A stretch of 5,428 nt of DNA from the NCBI GenBank assembly GCA_029933755.1, contig JAOZNO010000294.1, forward strand, positions 1 through 5,428, in the 5' to 3' direction. Shown one piece after another: positions 1 through 5,428 of the stretch. Numbering within the stretch: position 1 is the first letter of the stretch; every line of letters begins with the position of its first letter. Both the position numbers and the translations under genes were made by a program. The notes under the pieces were generated by a model that saw only the letters and a list, made by a program, of their open reading frames with translations, made no database searches and had not been told where the DNA came from. This DNA is from Bacteroidales bacterium (GTDB lineage: Bacteria > Bacteroidota > Bacteroidia > Bacteroidales > NBLH01).

Positions 1-16
1 GTTTGATTTTGAAATT
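1..16. repeat. 16-base direct repeat, left copy
   Basis: GTTTGATTTTGAAATT here is identical to 831-846. The two copies bracket the mntA/hepT module. The left copy sits at the window edge, so its full extent to the left is unknown. Read in the same relative frame it would encode LILKL followed shortly by a stop, as the right copy encodes LILKL within the membrane remnant. Confidence 0.5.
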
Positions 17-36
17 GAGATGATTTTTGAAATTGA
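5..36. repeat. short imperfect tandem repeat upstream of mntA
   Basis: GATTTTGAAATTGA (5-18) is followed by GATTTTTGAAATTGA (22-36), identical apart from one extra T. The second copy contains the TTTG proposed as the -33 promoter element. The pair could be a regulator-binding repeat for the module, since toxin-antitoxin operons are often autoregulated, or simple AT-rich duplication. No dyad symmetry supports a specific operator. Confidence 0.4.
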
Positions 37-58
37 TGCCGTATTTTTTGTATATTTG
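26..58 (+). promoter_or_regulatory. Bacteroidota-type promoter for the mntA/hepT module
   Basis: A TTTG at 26-29 (-33 element) and TATATTTG at 51-58 (-7 element, consensus TAnnTTTG) are separated by 21 bases, which fits the sigma-ABfr promoter of Bacteroidota. Transcription would begin around 63-67 and leave a leader of about 45 bases before the ATG at 110. No Shine-Dalgarno sequence is visible before that ATG, which is usual in this phylum. The assignment is a motif match; no transcript data are available. Confidence 0.55.
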
Positions 59-109
59 TAACACTTGTTATTATTTATAATCTAATAAAATCGTTTCAAC
101 CAACAATCT

Positions 110-433
110 ATGGAGCTTGTATATAATAAAATAGGTGAAATAAATAAGGTTTGTAAAAAATATCATATATCATTGCTTTATGTTTTTGGTTCAATATTAA
201 CGAATAAATATAATGATGACAGTGATATTGATTTTGTTGTATACTTTGAAGAAGTTCCACTTTTAGAATATGCCGATAATTTTTTTGACTTTTTAAATGA
301 ATTAGAACTAATTTTCGATAAAAAAATTGATTTAGTTTCAGGGAAAGCTATGAAAAATCCATATTTTATAAAAGAAGTAGAACGAACAAAAAAACTTGTA
401 TATGGACATAGGAATAAAGAAATCATTGTTTGA
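110..433 (+). CDS. mntA: MntA-type minimal nucleotidyltransferase antitoxin (MNT/HEPN module)
   Basis: This 107-residue protein is a minimal nucleotidyltransferase of the DNA polymerase beta superfamily. The signature GSX10DXD is exact: G27-S28, then ten residues, then D39-I40-D41. A third likely metal-binding acid is D74 in the strand KKIDLVS. Together these are the residues expected for ATP/Mg2+ nucleotidyl transfer. In characterised MntA/HepT pairs the antitoxin adds AMP to a tyrosine in the toxin's RX4HXY motif and so silences its RNase activity; the same role is inferred here because a HEPN gene follows. The length is normal for the family and the gene is intact. Its 3' end overlaps the hepT start by 32 bases, so the two are probably translated from one mRNA. 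The start at 110 places the catalytic motif at the usual distance from the N-terminus. Family identity is clear; the biochemical activity is inferred. Confidence 0.9.
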   Translation: MELVYNKIGEINKVCKKYHISLLYVFGSILTNKYNDDSDIDFVVYFEEVPLLEYADNFFDFLNELELIFDKKIDLVSGKAMKNPYFIKEVERTKKLVYGHRNKEIIV

Positions 434-736
434 TGTAAAGTCTTCAATTGAAGCAATATTTTTCCACTTGAATGGAAATAGAAACTTTTTTGAATACAAA
501 AAAATCTTACAGTAAAAAGAGCCATTGAAAGAGAATTAGAAATAATAGGTGAAGCGATTAATAGGATATTGAAAATAGAACCTGATTTTGAACTCAACAA
601 CGCAAAGCGCATTGTCAGTTTAAGAAACTATATCATACACGGTTATGATGCTATTGATGATGAAACAATTTGGGCAATTATTAATAAGCATGTGCCTGAA
701 TTAGAAAAAGAAATCAAAAAACTTCTTACCGAATAA
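402..736 (+). pseudogene. hepT: HepT-like HEPN-domain toxin (DUF86), frameshifted
   Basis: Reading from ATG 402 gives MDIGIKKSLFDVKSSIEAIF and continues to NFFEYKK, then meets TAA at 513-515 after 37 codons. Moving to the -1 frame at the seven-A run (498-504) restores a continuous HEPN protein: NLTVKRAIERELEIIGEAIN and on to KKLLTE, stop at 734-736. The joined product would be 111 residues, the normal size for a short DUF86/HepT protein. The HEPN RNase motif RX4HXY is intact as RNYIIHGY (623-646; R75, H80, Y82 of the joined protein). Y82 corresponds to the tyrosine that MntA modifies in characterised systems. The -1 frame has a stop at 491-493 and no good start after it, so the C-terminal half is unlikely to be made alone. 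Causes could be a true one-base deletion, a homopolymer sequencing error, or slippage at the A run. Start 402 is chosen because it supplies the N-terminal helix that the family needs; the ATG at 433 is followed at once by TAA. Confidence 0.82.
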
Positions 737-940
737 TTATCAATAGTTACTATTGTTTTAGGCCTTTTTGCCAATATTTTTGGTGTGGGTATTGCTTTGA
801 GTATTGTATCTGTTGTGGTTTTTTTGTTGGGTTTGATTTTGAAATTAAAGAAAACATATAATAAAGAATATGAAGAGAGAATAGATCTATTTCAACAATT
901 AAAAAAACGCCACAAATACCACATTTGCAACGCTTTATAA
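737..940 (+). pseudogene. start-less remnant of a two-helix membrane protein
   Basis: Right after the hepT stop, and in the same frame as the hepT tail, 67 codons are open up to TAA at 938-940, with no ATG in that stretch. The translation begins LSIVTIVLGLFANIF, then GVGIALSIVSVVVFLLGLIL: two hydrophobic helices separated by a short turn. A charged, basic tail follows (KLKKTYNKEYEERIDLFQQL and on to HKYHICNAL). This is an organised membrane-hairpin plus amphipathic-tail pattern, not random AT-rich translation. It is probably the 3' end of a gene whose 5' part was lost or displaced, perhaps by arrival of the MNT/HEPN module. The two-helix-plus-tail layout is loosely like SLATT-type membrane effector domains, but the similarity is only in layout. 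A TTG or GTG start inside is possible but would cut into the helices. Confidence 0.45.
831..846. repeat. 16-base direct repeat, right copy
   Basis: This is an exact copy of bases 1-16, located inside the membrane-protein remnant (codons GLILKL). The match ends at base 847, where the left copy has G and this one A. An exact 16-base match is unlikely by chance, though low-complexity AT-rich sequence raises the odds. Confidence 0.5.
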
Positions 941-964
941 ATTTCCGTTCAGGCTACTTAAAGA

Positions 965-976
965 TAAGTTAACTTA
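965..976. repeat. perfect 12-base palindrome at the convergent gene junction
   Basis: TAAGTTAACTTA is self-complementary and includes the TAA stop of the - strand gene (974-976). It lies in the 33-base gap between the + strand remnant ending at 940 and the - strand gene. With no loop, no GC-rich stem and no adjoining T tract it is not a convincing intrinsic terminator. Confidence 0.35.
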
Positions 977-2206
977 CTTCCAGGGATTCCATTTCATTGT
1001 TAATTTATTTCTGGTGCGGCTTTTCCCTAATGTGGTATTTTTCTGGTAATAGCTTACTCCATCTTCTTCAAAATAACATACAACGGTTTCAACTTTATGT
1101 TTTGCATTTGGACTATTGTCATAGCTTATTAGTATTGTTTTATTTATTATTCCATCCTTTCTATATAAATAACGACTAACATTTCTATCTTCATTCAATT
1201 CAACAATATAATTCCTATTTAGTTTTTTTGTAACATTGGTAAATTCCATACTTTTCATGTCGAAATTACTATCAAATTCAAAAATAAAAGTACCATCAGA
1301 ATAAACACTCTCAGGTTCATTTTTCTTCACCACTATAAATTTCCGGCCTTGCCTGCTAAGAGAATAAGTAACTGTGTGGCAAACTTTATTCATACTCTCC
1401 CCTGTCTCTCGACCGCAGTAATTAATAACCCGATAACTTGAAAGCACACCATCCGAAAAATAGTCAAACTCTTTAATCATCTCTATATCTGCATACAACA
1501 AAGCTCCTTTCTTATAATTTTTTGTTGCTTCAAAATATTGCACATATTTTTTCAACTTCACCACTCTTCCTTTTCGATCAAAAAATACCGAATCAATAGG
1601 GAATTTGTAATAGTTTCCAGTTCGTTTTTTCAAAATAGTACTTCGCCCATTCATTCTAACTATTCTTTCATTAGAGCTATACTTAAAAGAATAATTCATT
1701 TCAGGTGAACGCACAGAAATAACTTTTTTATTGACAGTATCTATTTTTAACCTAAATGAACTTCCCGATAGTTTAATTGTAGGTCTCCAGGGAGAGTATG
1801 GCGCATCAACTTTTTGTGATAAAAGTCTGTATGTAAAATTACTTAAAGTTGAATCTCCAATAATATTAATCGGGTCGGTATAGATTATAATTTCTTCATT
1901 GACAGACTTTATTGCAGCCGCAATAAGCTTTGGAAGTTCTTGTTTTAAAAAAGTCAGAGAATCCAATATTTGCTTTCTATGGTATAATGAATCTTTGACA
2001 AATGTTTCCCTGGCGATGAGTGAGTCTGTAATAAATTCTTGCCTTTTTATAAGCGCTGAATCAGAAGAAAAACTCGTTGTGTCATTTTGGATAATCAAAT
2101 TGGGATTTTGTTTTTCGCTGTTTTGGGTTGTATCTTGATCTATCTGGGCAGATACTTGAGAGAAACTTAGTAATCCCAAAAAAATGATAATAATTTTTCG
2201 TAACAT
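974..2206 (-). CDS. exported protein of unknown function with DSL hendecad repeats
   Basis: A 410-residue protein that I do not recognise as a named family. Residues 1-20 form a classical signal peptide (basic MLRK, hydrophobic IIIIFLGLLSF, cleavage likely after VSA), so the protein is exported. There is no cysteine there, so it is not a lipoprotein. Residues 22-50 are a polar, low-complexity linker rich in Q, N, D, T and S. Residues 55-86 carry an 11-residue repeat, RQEFITDSLIA / RETFVKDSLYH / RKQILDSLTF, typical of an extended hendecad helix or coiled coil. From about 140 on the chain is beta-rich, with repeated aromatic/charged strands around turns such as FDYFSDG, FEFDSNFD and LYRKDG, somewhat like YD or YwqK-type repeats. 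Two cysteines (264, 276) are close enough to form a disulphide. The N-terminal layout suggests an envelope anchor or spacer in front of a beta domain. It is monocistronic and converges on the toxin-antitoxin region. Function is unknown. Confidence 0.88.
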   Translation of the reverse strand: MLRKIIIIFLGLLSFSQVSAQIDQDTTQNSEKQNPNLIIQNDTTSFSSDSALIKRQEFITDSLIARETFVKDSLYHRKQILDSLTFLKQELPKLIAAAIKSVNEEIIIYTDPINIIGDSTLSNFTYRLLSQKVDAPYSPWRPTIKLSGSSFRLKIDTVNKKVISVRSPEMNYSFKYSSNERIVRMNGRSTILKKRTGNYYKFPIDSVFFDRKGRVVKLKKYVQYFEATKNYKKGALLYADIEMIKEFDYFSDGVLSSYRVINYCGRETGESMNKVCHTVTYSLSRQGRKFIVVKKNEPESVYSDGTFIFEFDSNFDMKSMEFTNVTKKLNRNYIVELNEDRNVSRYLYRKDGIINKTILISYDNSPNAKHKVETVVCYFEEDGVSYYQKNTTLGKSRTRNKLTMKWNPWK

Positions 2207-2238
2207 ACAATTTATTATTAATAAGATTCGATCTTTGA

Positions 2239-2246
2239 CAAATTTA
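2239..2246 (-). promoter_or_regulatory. candidate -7 box for the exported-protein gene
   Basis: On the - strand this reads TAAATTTG, an exact match to the TAnnTTTG -7 consensus. It lies 32 bases upstream of the ATG at 2206. No TTTG is visible at the expected -33 distance, so the promoter is only half supported. The leader up to the ATG is AT-rich with no Shine-Dalgarno sequence. Confidence 0.4.
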
Positions 2247-2368
2247 ATAATAAAACCAATGAGTTATATAATTTAACATTAAAAATTAAAAAAGAAGTGG
2301 TGATTGAGAAGGGCAATCGGGTTTAAACTTTTTGGCCACAATCATAATAAAGCTTGTTTTAGAATACC

Positions 2369-2385
2369 CCCCATTTTGAACGGGG
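2369..2385. repeat. small GC-rich inverted repeat
   Basis: CCCC (2369-2372) and GGGG (2382-2385) flank a nine-base loop in an otherwise very AT-rich gap. Just downstream, TGGCAC (2389-2394) matches the -24 half of a sigma-54 promoter, but the -12 GC is absent at the required spacing. It may be a protein-binding site or weak hairpin; the role is unknown. Confidence 0.3.
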
Positions 2386-2504
2386 ATGTGGCACGGCTAG
2401 TTTATTATGAAAAACTGCAGCTTTTTTGATAGCAATTTGCAAAATAAATCTTAATTCTATGCTAAAATAGCCATAAAATACAATCATTTTTTCGGTATAA
2501 TTTA

Positions 2505-2512
2505 TATATTTG
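2505..2512 (+). promoter_or_regulatory. candidate + strand -7 box in the intergenic gap
   Basis: TATATTTG matches the TAnnTTTG -7 consensus exactly. The expected -33 position holds a T-rich run (2486-2492) but not TTTG. Transcription from here would run against the flanking - strand genes through 2520-2720, towards the nhaA 3' end. The only frame it would serve is a 14-codon one starting at 2573. It could drive a small RNA or be a chance match in AT-rich DNA. Confidence 0.25.
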
Positions 2513-2722
2513 GTAGGTTCCCTATAAGCTTGTGCGTGTAGCATCATTACATCTTTAAAAAGCAAAAAAGGAATGAGCAATATTTTACAAGCGTATAAGA
2601 AGGCAAAGCGACCCTAGCTACAATCTCATATGATTTAAAACCAGATTTATTAACAATTATAGATCATTAAATACTTCTTTTGGCGCATTCAAAAATAGCA
2701 TAAATTTTTATCTGTTTTATTG

Positions 2723-4036
2723 TTAAGATTTTTTTGTCCCCCAACTTAACCATATCATACCAATAGTAGCTGAAATAAATGAGGCCGCCATTATACCAAC
2801 TTTAGCAATTTGCTTAAATTCTTCATCTGCAAAGGCAAGGTCAGAAATAAACATTGACATAGTAAAGCCTATTCCGGCTAGAAAAGCTACACCATAAATT
2901 TGTTTCCAACTTACTCCTTCAGGAAGAGATGCTATTTTTAACCAAACGGTGATGTGTGACAATAATGAAATACCCAGGAATTTTCCAAGAACAAGTCCTG
3001 CAATAATACCCAGTGAAATAGGATGTAAAAGCATTTCGATAACGCTTCCTTCAATATGAACCCCGGCATTGCTCAGCGCAAAAACAGGCAGGATAAAAAA
3101 GGCAACTATCGGATGAAGTGCATGTTCAAGTTTCTGCAAAGGCGTCTGCCCTTGTTCATTAAGTTCTTCAATTTCAGCAATTATATGAACCTGTTCTTTC
3201 GTTAAGAGTGGGTTGTCGTTGGGTTGTTCTTTTTTAAATTTGTTTATGTAATTTTTAAATTTTCCGATATATTCTTTTTCAGAGATTTTTGTTCGTGCCG
3301 GAATGGTAAGGGCTATTAAAACCCCGGCAATAGTTGCATGAACCCCTGAAAAAACAAAAGCCATCCAAACACCTGCAAACCCAATAAAGGCATAAAAAGC
3401 AGTTTTTCGTACACCAGCTAAATTTGCAATTATCAAAATACCGATAAAAAATCCTGCAGAAATAAGCTCACTAAAATTTATTGCATCAGTATAAAAAATT
3501 GCAATTACCAATACTGCTCCTAAATCATCAGCTATGGCAAGGGCGGTAAGAAAAATTTTCAGGTTGATGTTTACACGGCTTCCTAATAATGCAAGAAGAC
3601 CAAGTGCAAATGCTATGTCGGTGGCCATTGGTATACCCCAGCCATCAAGATATTCAGGATGGTTGACCAAAACCAAAGCATAAACAGCAGCAGGAATTAA
3701 CATTCCCCCAATTGCAGCAGCAATGGGCATTGATGCTTTTTTCATTGAGGATAGTTCCCCTCCCATTATTTCTCTTTTTATTTCAAGTCCAATCGTGAAA
3801 AAAAACAGAGCCATCAAACCATCGTTTATCCAGTGATGTAAAGAGCCAACCAAATTGATTTCACCCCAAACAAAACCAACTTTTAATTCATGCCATAAAT
3901 TGTGATATGACTCATAAAATGCTGAGTTGGCCCATATTAATGCAGCAATAGTGGCAAAAATCAGGATAATTCCGCCATAGGCTTCTTCATTGATAAAATT
4001 TGAAATTTTGAAAGTGTTTACTGTTCTATTTTTCAT
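2723..4036 (-). CDS. nhaA: NhaA-type Na+/H+ antiporter
   Basis: A full-length inner-membrane antiporter of 437 residues that would exchange cytoplasmic Na+ (or Li+) for external H+, protecting against salt and alkaline pH. Family landmarks are all present. ATDIAFALG carries T139-D140 (E. coli T132-D133), and ALAIADDLGA carries D170-D171, the ion-binding pair D163-D164. VLGKFLG carries K352 (E. coli K300). SGVHATIAG carries H233, matching the E. coli H225 implicated in pH response, and GLEIKREIMGG holds the conserved acids E85 and E89. About twelve hydrophobic segments are visible. It is longer than the 388-residue E. coli protein mainly because of a charged cytoplasmic-type loop of about 50 residues (247-300) between the segments equivalent to VIII and IX. 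The ATG overlaps the end of the upstream Kef-type gene by 11 bases, implying co-transcription and coupled translation. The sequence shows no sign of damage. Confidence 0.96.
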   Translation of the reverse strand: MKNRTVNTFKISNFINEEAYGGIILIFATIAALIWANSAFYESYHNLWHELKVGFVWGEINLVGSLHHWINDGLMALFFFTIGLEIKREIMGGELSSMKKASMPIAAAIGGMLIPAAVYALVLVNHPEYLDGWGIPMATDIAFALGLLALLGSRVNINLKIFLTALAIADDLGAVLVIAIFYTDAINFSELISAGFFIGILIIANLAGVRKTAFYAFIGFAGVWMAFVFSGVHATIAGVLIALTIPARTKISEKEYIGKFKNYINKFKKEQPNDNPLLTKEQVHIIAEIEELNEQGQTPLQKLEHALHPIVAFFILPVFALSNAGVHIEGSVIEMLLHPISLGIIAGLVLGKFLGISLLSHITVWLKIASLPEGVSWKQIYGVAFLAGIGFTMSMFISDLAFADEEFKQIAKVGIMAASFISATIGMIWLSWGTKKS

Positions 4037-5428
4037 TATTTACTGATTGATTAAAACTCTGGAAAATATGTTCAGCATAACCAAGTCCTGCCTCGGCATA
4101 CAGATTAAAAACTACCTCTACTCCTGCCTGTTTTAGTTCCTCCATTTCATCACTATATCGTGAAAGGGAAGCGACCATTATTTTTTGGTTCATTTTTTCG
4201 AGGCCATTAATTACCTGCATATGAGTTGAGTGATTTGATGTAGCCAAAATGAGTAATCGTATTCTGGAGTTCGGCTTAACTCTTTGCCAAAACTCAATAT
4301 CTGTAACATCGCCATGTATTACATTTAAATCGTCGGATAAATGATTTTTGATAGTCGACATACTTGAATCGATACCTAAAACCAACTGTTTGTACTTATT
4401 TTTCATAACATTATAAACTTCAGTCCCTGTTCGTCCCATCCCAAGAACCAACACTTCAGCCTCACCCAGCTCTATTGGTTCATCTTCGGGCAAATGTTTT
4501 TTAGATTCAAATACAACCAGCCGTTTTTGCCAACGGGTATAAAGTGCCTGGGCATGAATATTTAATGGTGATGCTATTATAAAAGATATGGACAATGCCA
4601 GTGCAAAAACCACCATCCATTCCGAAGAAATCCATCCATTTGCTATTCCGGCAGCACCAACAATTAGTCCAAATTCGCTATAATTTGCTAAGTTTAGCGA
4701 ACTAAGAGTTCCTGTTCGTGCTCTTAGTTTAAAACGAGTCAACAACCAATAAAAAAGCATTACTTTAATTGGCAAAGCAATTATAAATATAATTGAAATC
4801 CCTAAAGTTTCGAGGTTGGGAAGCCCGGAAAGACCAATCGTGAGAAAGAAACCAACCAAAAACATATCCTTAAAGCTTAACATGGCATTGCTGAGCTCTT
4901 TTGCTTTTGGGTGTCCGGATAATAATATTCCAAGAATTAATGCCCCCAAATCAGGTTTTAGACCAACTGAACTAAAAAGCCAGGCGCCGCCAAAAGGAAT
5001 AAGTATTCCTAATAATACCAAAAGTTCGCCATGACCGGATTTATTAATTATTGCTGCTAAAGGCTTTAATTTTATCAGCTGGGGTAAAAATAACAAAGCA
5101 ATTAATGCCAGGGCCCAGGGAGAAGGCATTTTACCGGAAGAAAAAGTTAGAAAAATCACCGCAAAAATATCCTGCATGATTAATATCCCAATGGCTACTT
5201 TCCCATAAGTGGAAGACATAGAACCATTTTCTTCTAATATTTTTACTGCAAATACCGTACTTGAAAAACTAAGGGCAAAAGCTATTAATAAGGATGCACT
5301 GAGACTTAACCCATCAAACAAAGACAAGCCTATAAAACTGAGTGCAAAAATTCCTAAACCAAAAACAATCACCATTATTAGCATATGTAATGATGCCACG
5401 GCCCAAATTTCAGGTCGAAATAAACTTT
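4026..5428 (-). CDS. Kef-type CPA2 cation/proton antiporter with RCK domain (5' end cut by window edge)
   Basis: The frame is open to the window edge (first complete codon 5426-5424, SLFRPEIWA before the GTG at 5399), so that GTG is an internal valine, not the start; the true N-terminus lies outside. Residues are numbered here from that valine. Residues 1 to about 285 are a CPA2 exchanger domain with many hydrophobic segments and family motifs: SFSSTVFAVKILEE (45-57), GILIMQDIFAV (71-81), KPDLGALILGILLSG (148-161) and NYSEFGLIVG (239-248). Residues 315 to about 435 are an RCK/TrkA-N nucleotide-binding domain: a Rossmann GMGRTG (320-325) and an acidic residue ending strand 2 in VLGIDSS (D344). 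Such domains bind nucleotides and gate transport. By family it moves K+ or Na+ against H+; the ion and ligand cannot be read from sequence. It ends soon after the RCK domain and overlaps nhaA by 11 bases (4026-4036). The promoter is outside the window. Confidence 0.93.
   Translation of the reverse strand, partial: SLFRPEIWAVASLHMLIMVIVFGLGIFALSFIGLSLFDGLSLSASLLIAFALSFSSTVFAVKILEENGSMSSTYGKVAIGILIMQDIFAVIFLTFSSGKMPSPWALALIALLFLPQLIKLKPLAAIINKSGHGELLVLLGILIPFGGAWLFSSVGLKPDLGALILGILLSGHPKAKELSNAMLSFKDMFLVGFFLTIGLSGLPNLETLGISIIFIIALPIKVMLFYWLLTRFKLRARTGTLSSLNLANYSEFGLIVGAAGIANGWISSEWMVVFALALSISFIIASPLNIHAQALYTRWQKRLVVFESKKHLPEDEPIELGEAEVLVLGMGRTGTEVYNVMKNKYKQLVLGIDSSMSTIKNHLSDDLNVIHGDVTDIEFWQRVKPNSRIRLLILATSNHSTHMQVINGLEKMNQKIMVASLSRYSDEMEELKQAGVEVVFNLYAEAGLGYAEHIFQSFNQSVNNEK

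Larger units (their letters stand above)
2207..2722. other. intergenic stretch with no convincing gene
   Basis: This gap of about 515 bases separates the exported-protein gene from the 3' end of nhaA, both on the - strand. All frames are broken by frequent stops. The longest open frame (- strand 2359-2580, 73 codons from a TTG) has no recognisable domain and no credible start. The stretch contains the -7 box at 2239-2246, a GC-rich patch at 2367-2398, and a + strand -7-like box at 2505-2512. A 14-codon ATG frame lies at 2573-2617 on the + strand. No clear GC-rich terminator hairpin with a T tract follows nhaA. Confidence 0.6.

Noticed and set aside
1..61. Open + frame from base 2 to the TAA at 59-61 as the tail of an upstream gene
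   Set aside because: Only 19 codons of low-complexity F, I and E residues arising from the tandem repeat, and it overlaps the promoter elements; nothing supports coding.
433..438. Classical stop/start overlap (TGATG) as the hepT start
   Set aside because: The ATG at 433 is followed immediately by TAA, so it cannot start the toxin; the ATG at 402 gives the right frame and N-terminus.
178..612. 144-codon open frame on the - strand
   Set aside because: It lies opposite the well-supported mntA and hepT coding strand; the translation is low-complexity (S, F, K-rich) with no domain.
997..2138. Two + strand open frames (997-1179 and 1899-2138)
   Set aside because: Both are shadows of the exported-protein gene on the - strand; their hydrophobic or mixed translations mirror its codon bias.
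2389..2403. Possible sigma-54 promoter (TGGCAC)
   Set aside because: Only the -24 half matches; the invariant GC of the -12 element is TT at the required spacing.
2359..2580. 73-codon open frame on the - strand in the intergenic gap
   Set aside because: It begins at a TTG, shows no recognisable domain, and ends in a sequence produced by the GC-rich patch; no promoter or neighbour supports it.
4816..5034. 72-codon + strand open frame
   Set aside because: It is the antisense shadow of the Kef-type antiporter, whose family motifs are read on the - strand.
5397..5399. GTG at 5399 as the start of the Kef-type gene
   Set aside because: The frame stays open upstream to the window edge with family-like sequence, and a start here would remove the first membrane helices of the exchanger domain.

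Overview
The window looks like chromosomal DNA of a member of the Bacteroidota. The DNA is AT-rich, and there are promoter-like TAnnTTTG -7 boxes (the Bacteroidota sigma-ABfr type) with no obvious Shine-Dalgarno sequences. A secreted protein with DSL repeats and the style of the antiporters also fit this phylum. The genus cannot be told from the sequence alone.

Left part (1-960, + strand): a compact MNT/HEPN toxin-antitoxin module. A promoter with both -33 and -7 elements (26-58) leads into an intact mntA-type nucleotidyltransferase antitoxin (110-433; motif GSX10DXD). The HEPN toxin gene hepT starts inside mntA (402) and ends at 736. It keeps its RX4HXY motif but is split by a one-base deficit in a run of seven A's (498-504), so it reads as a frameshifted gene. 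Directly after it, and in the same frame as the hepT tail, comes a start-less open stretch (737-940) that would encode two membrane segments and a charged tail. This looks like the remnant of another gene. A 16-base exact direct repeat (1-16 and 831-846) brackets the module.

Middle (974-2722, - strand): a gene for an exported protein of unknown function (410 aa) with a signal peptide, an 11-residue repeat built on 'DSL', and a beta-rich C-terminal part. It converges on the toxin-antitoxin region. Upstream of it lie about 515 bases with no convincing gene. That stretch holds weak promoter-like boxes and a small GC-rich inverted-repeat patch.

Right part (2723-5428, - strand): two cation/proton antiporter genes from different families, overlapping by 11 bases. 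The upstream one, cut by the window edge, is a CPA2 (Kef-type) exchanger with a C-terminal RCK/TrkA-N domain. The downstream one is a full-length NhaA-type Na+/H+ antiporter with all the key residues. The overlap suggests co-transcription and translational coupling, forming a pH and cation homeostasis unit whose promoter lies beyond the right edge. No RNA genes, CRISPR array or intact mobile element were seen. The most unusual part of the window is the damaged MNT/HEPN module and its flanking repeat and membrane fragment.
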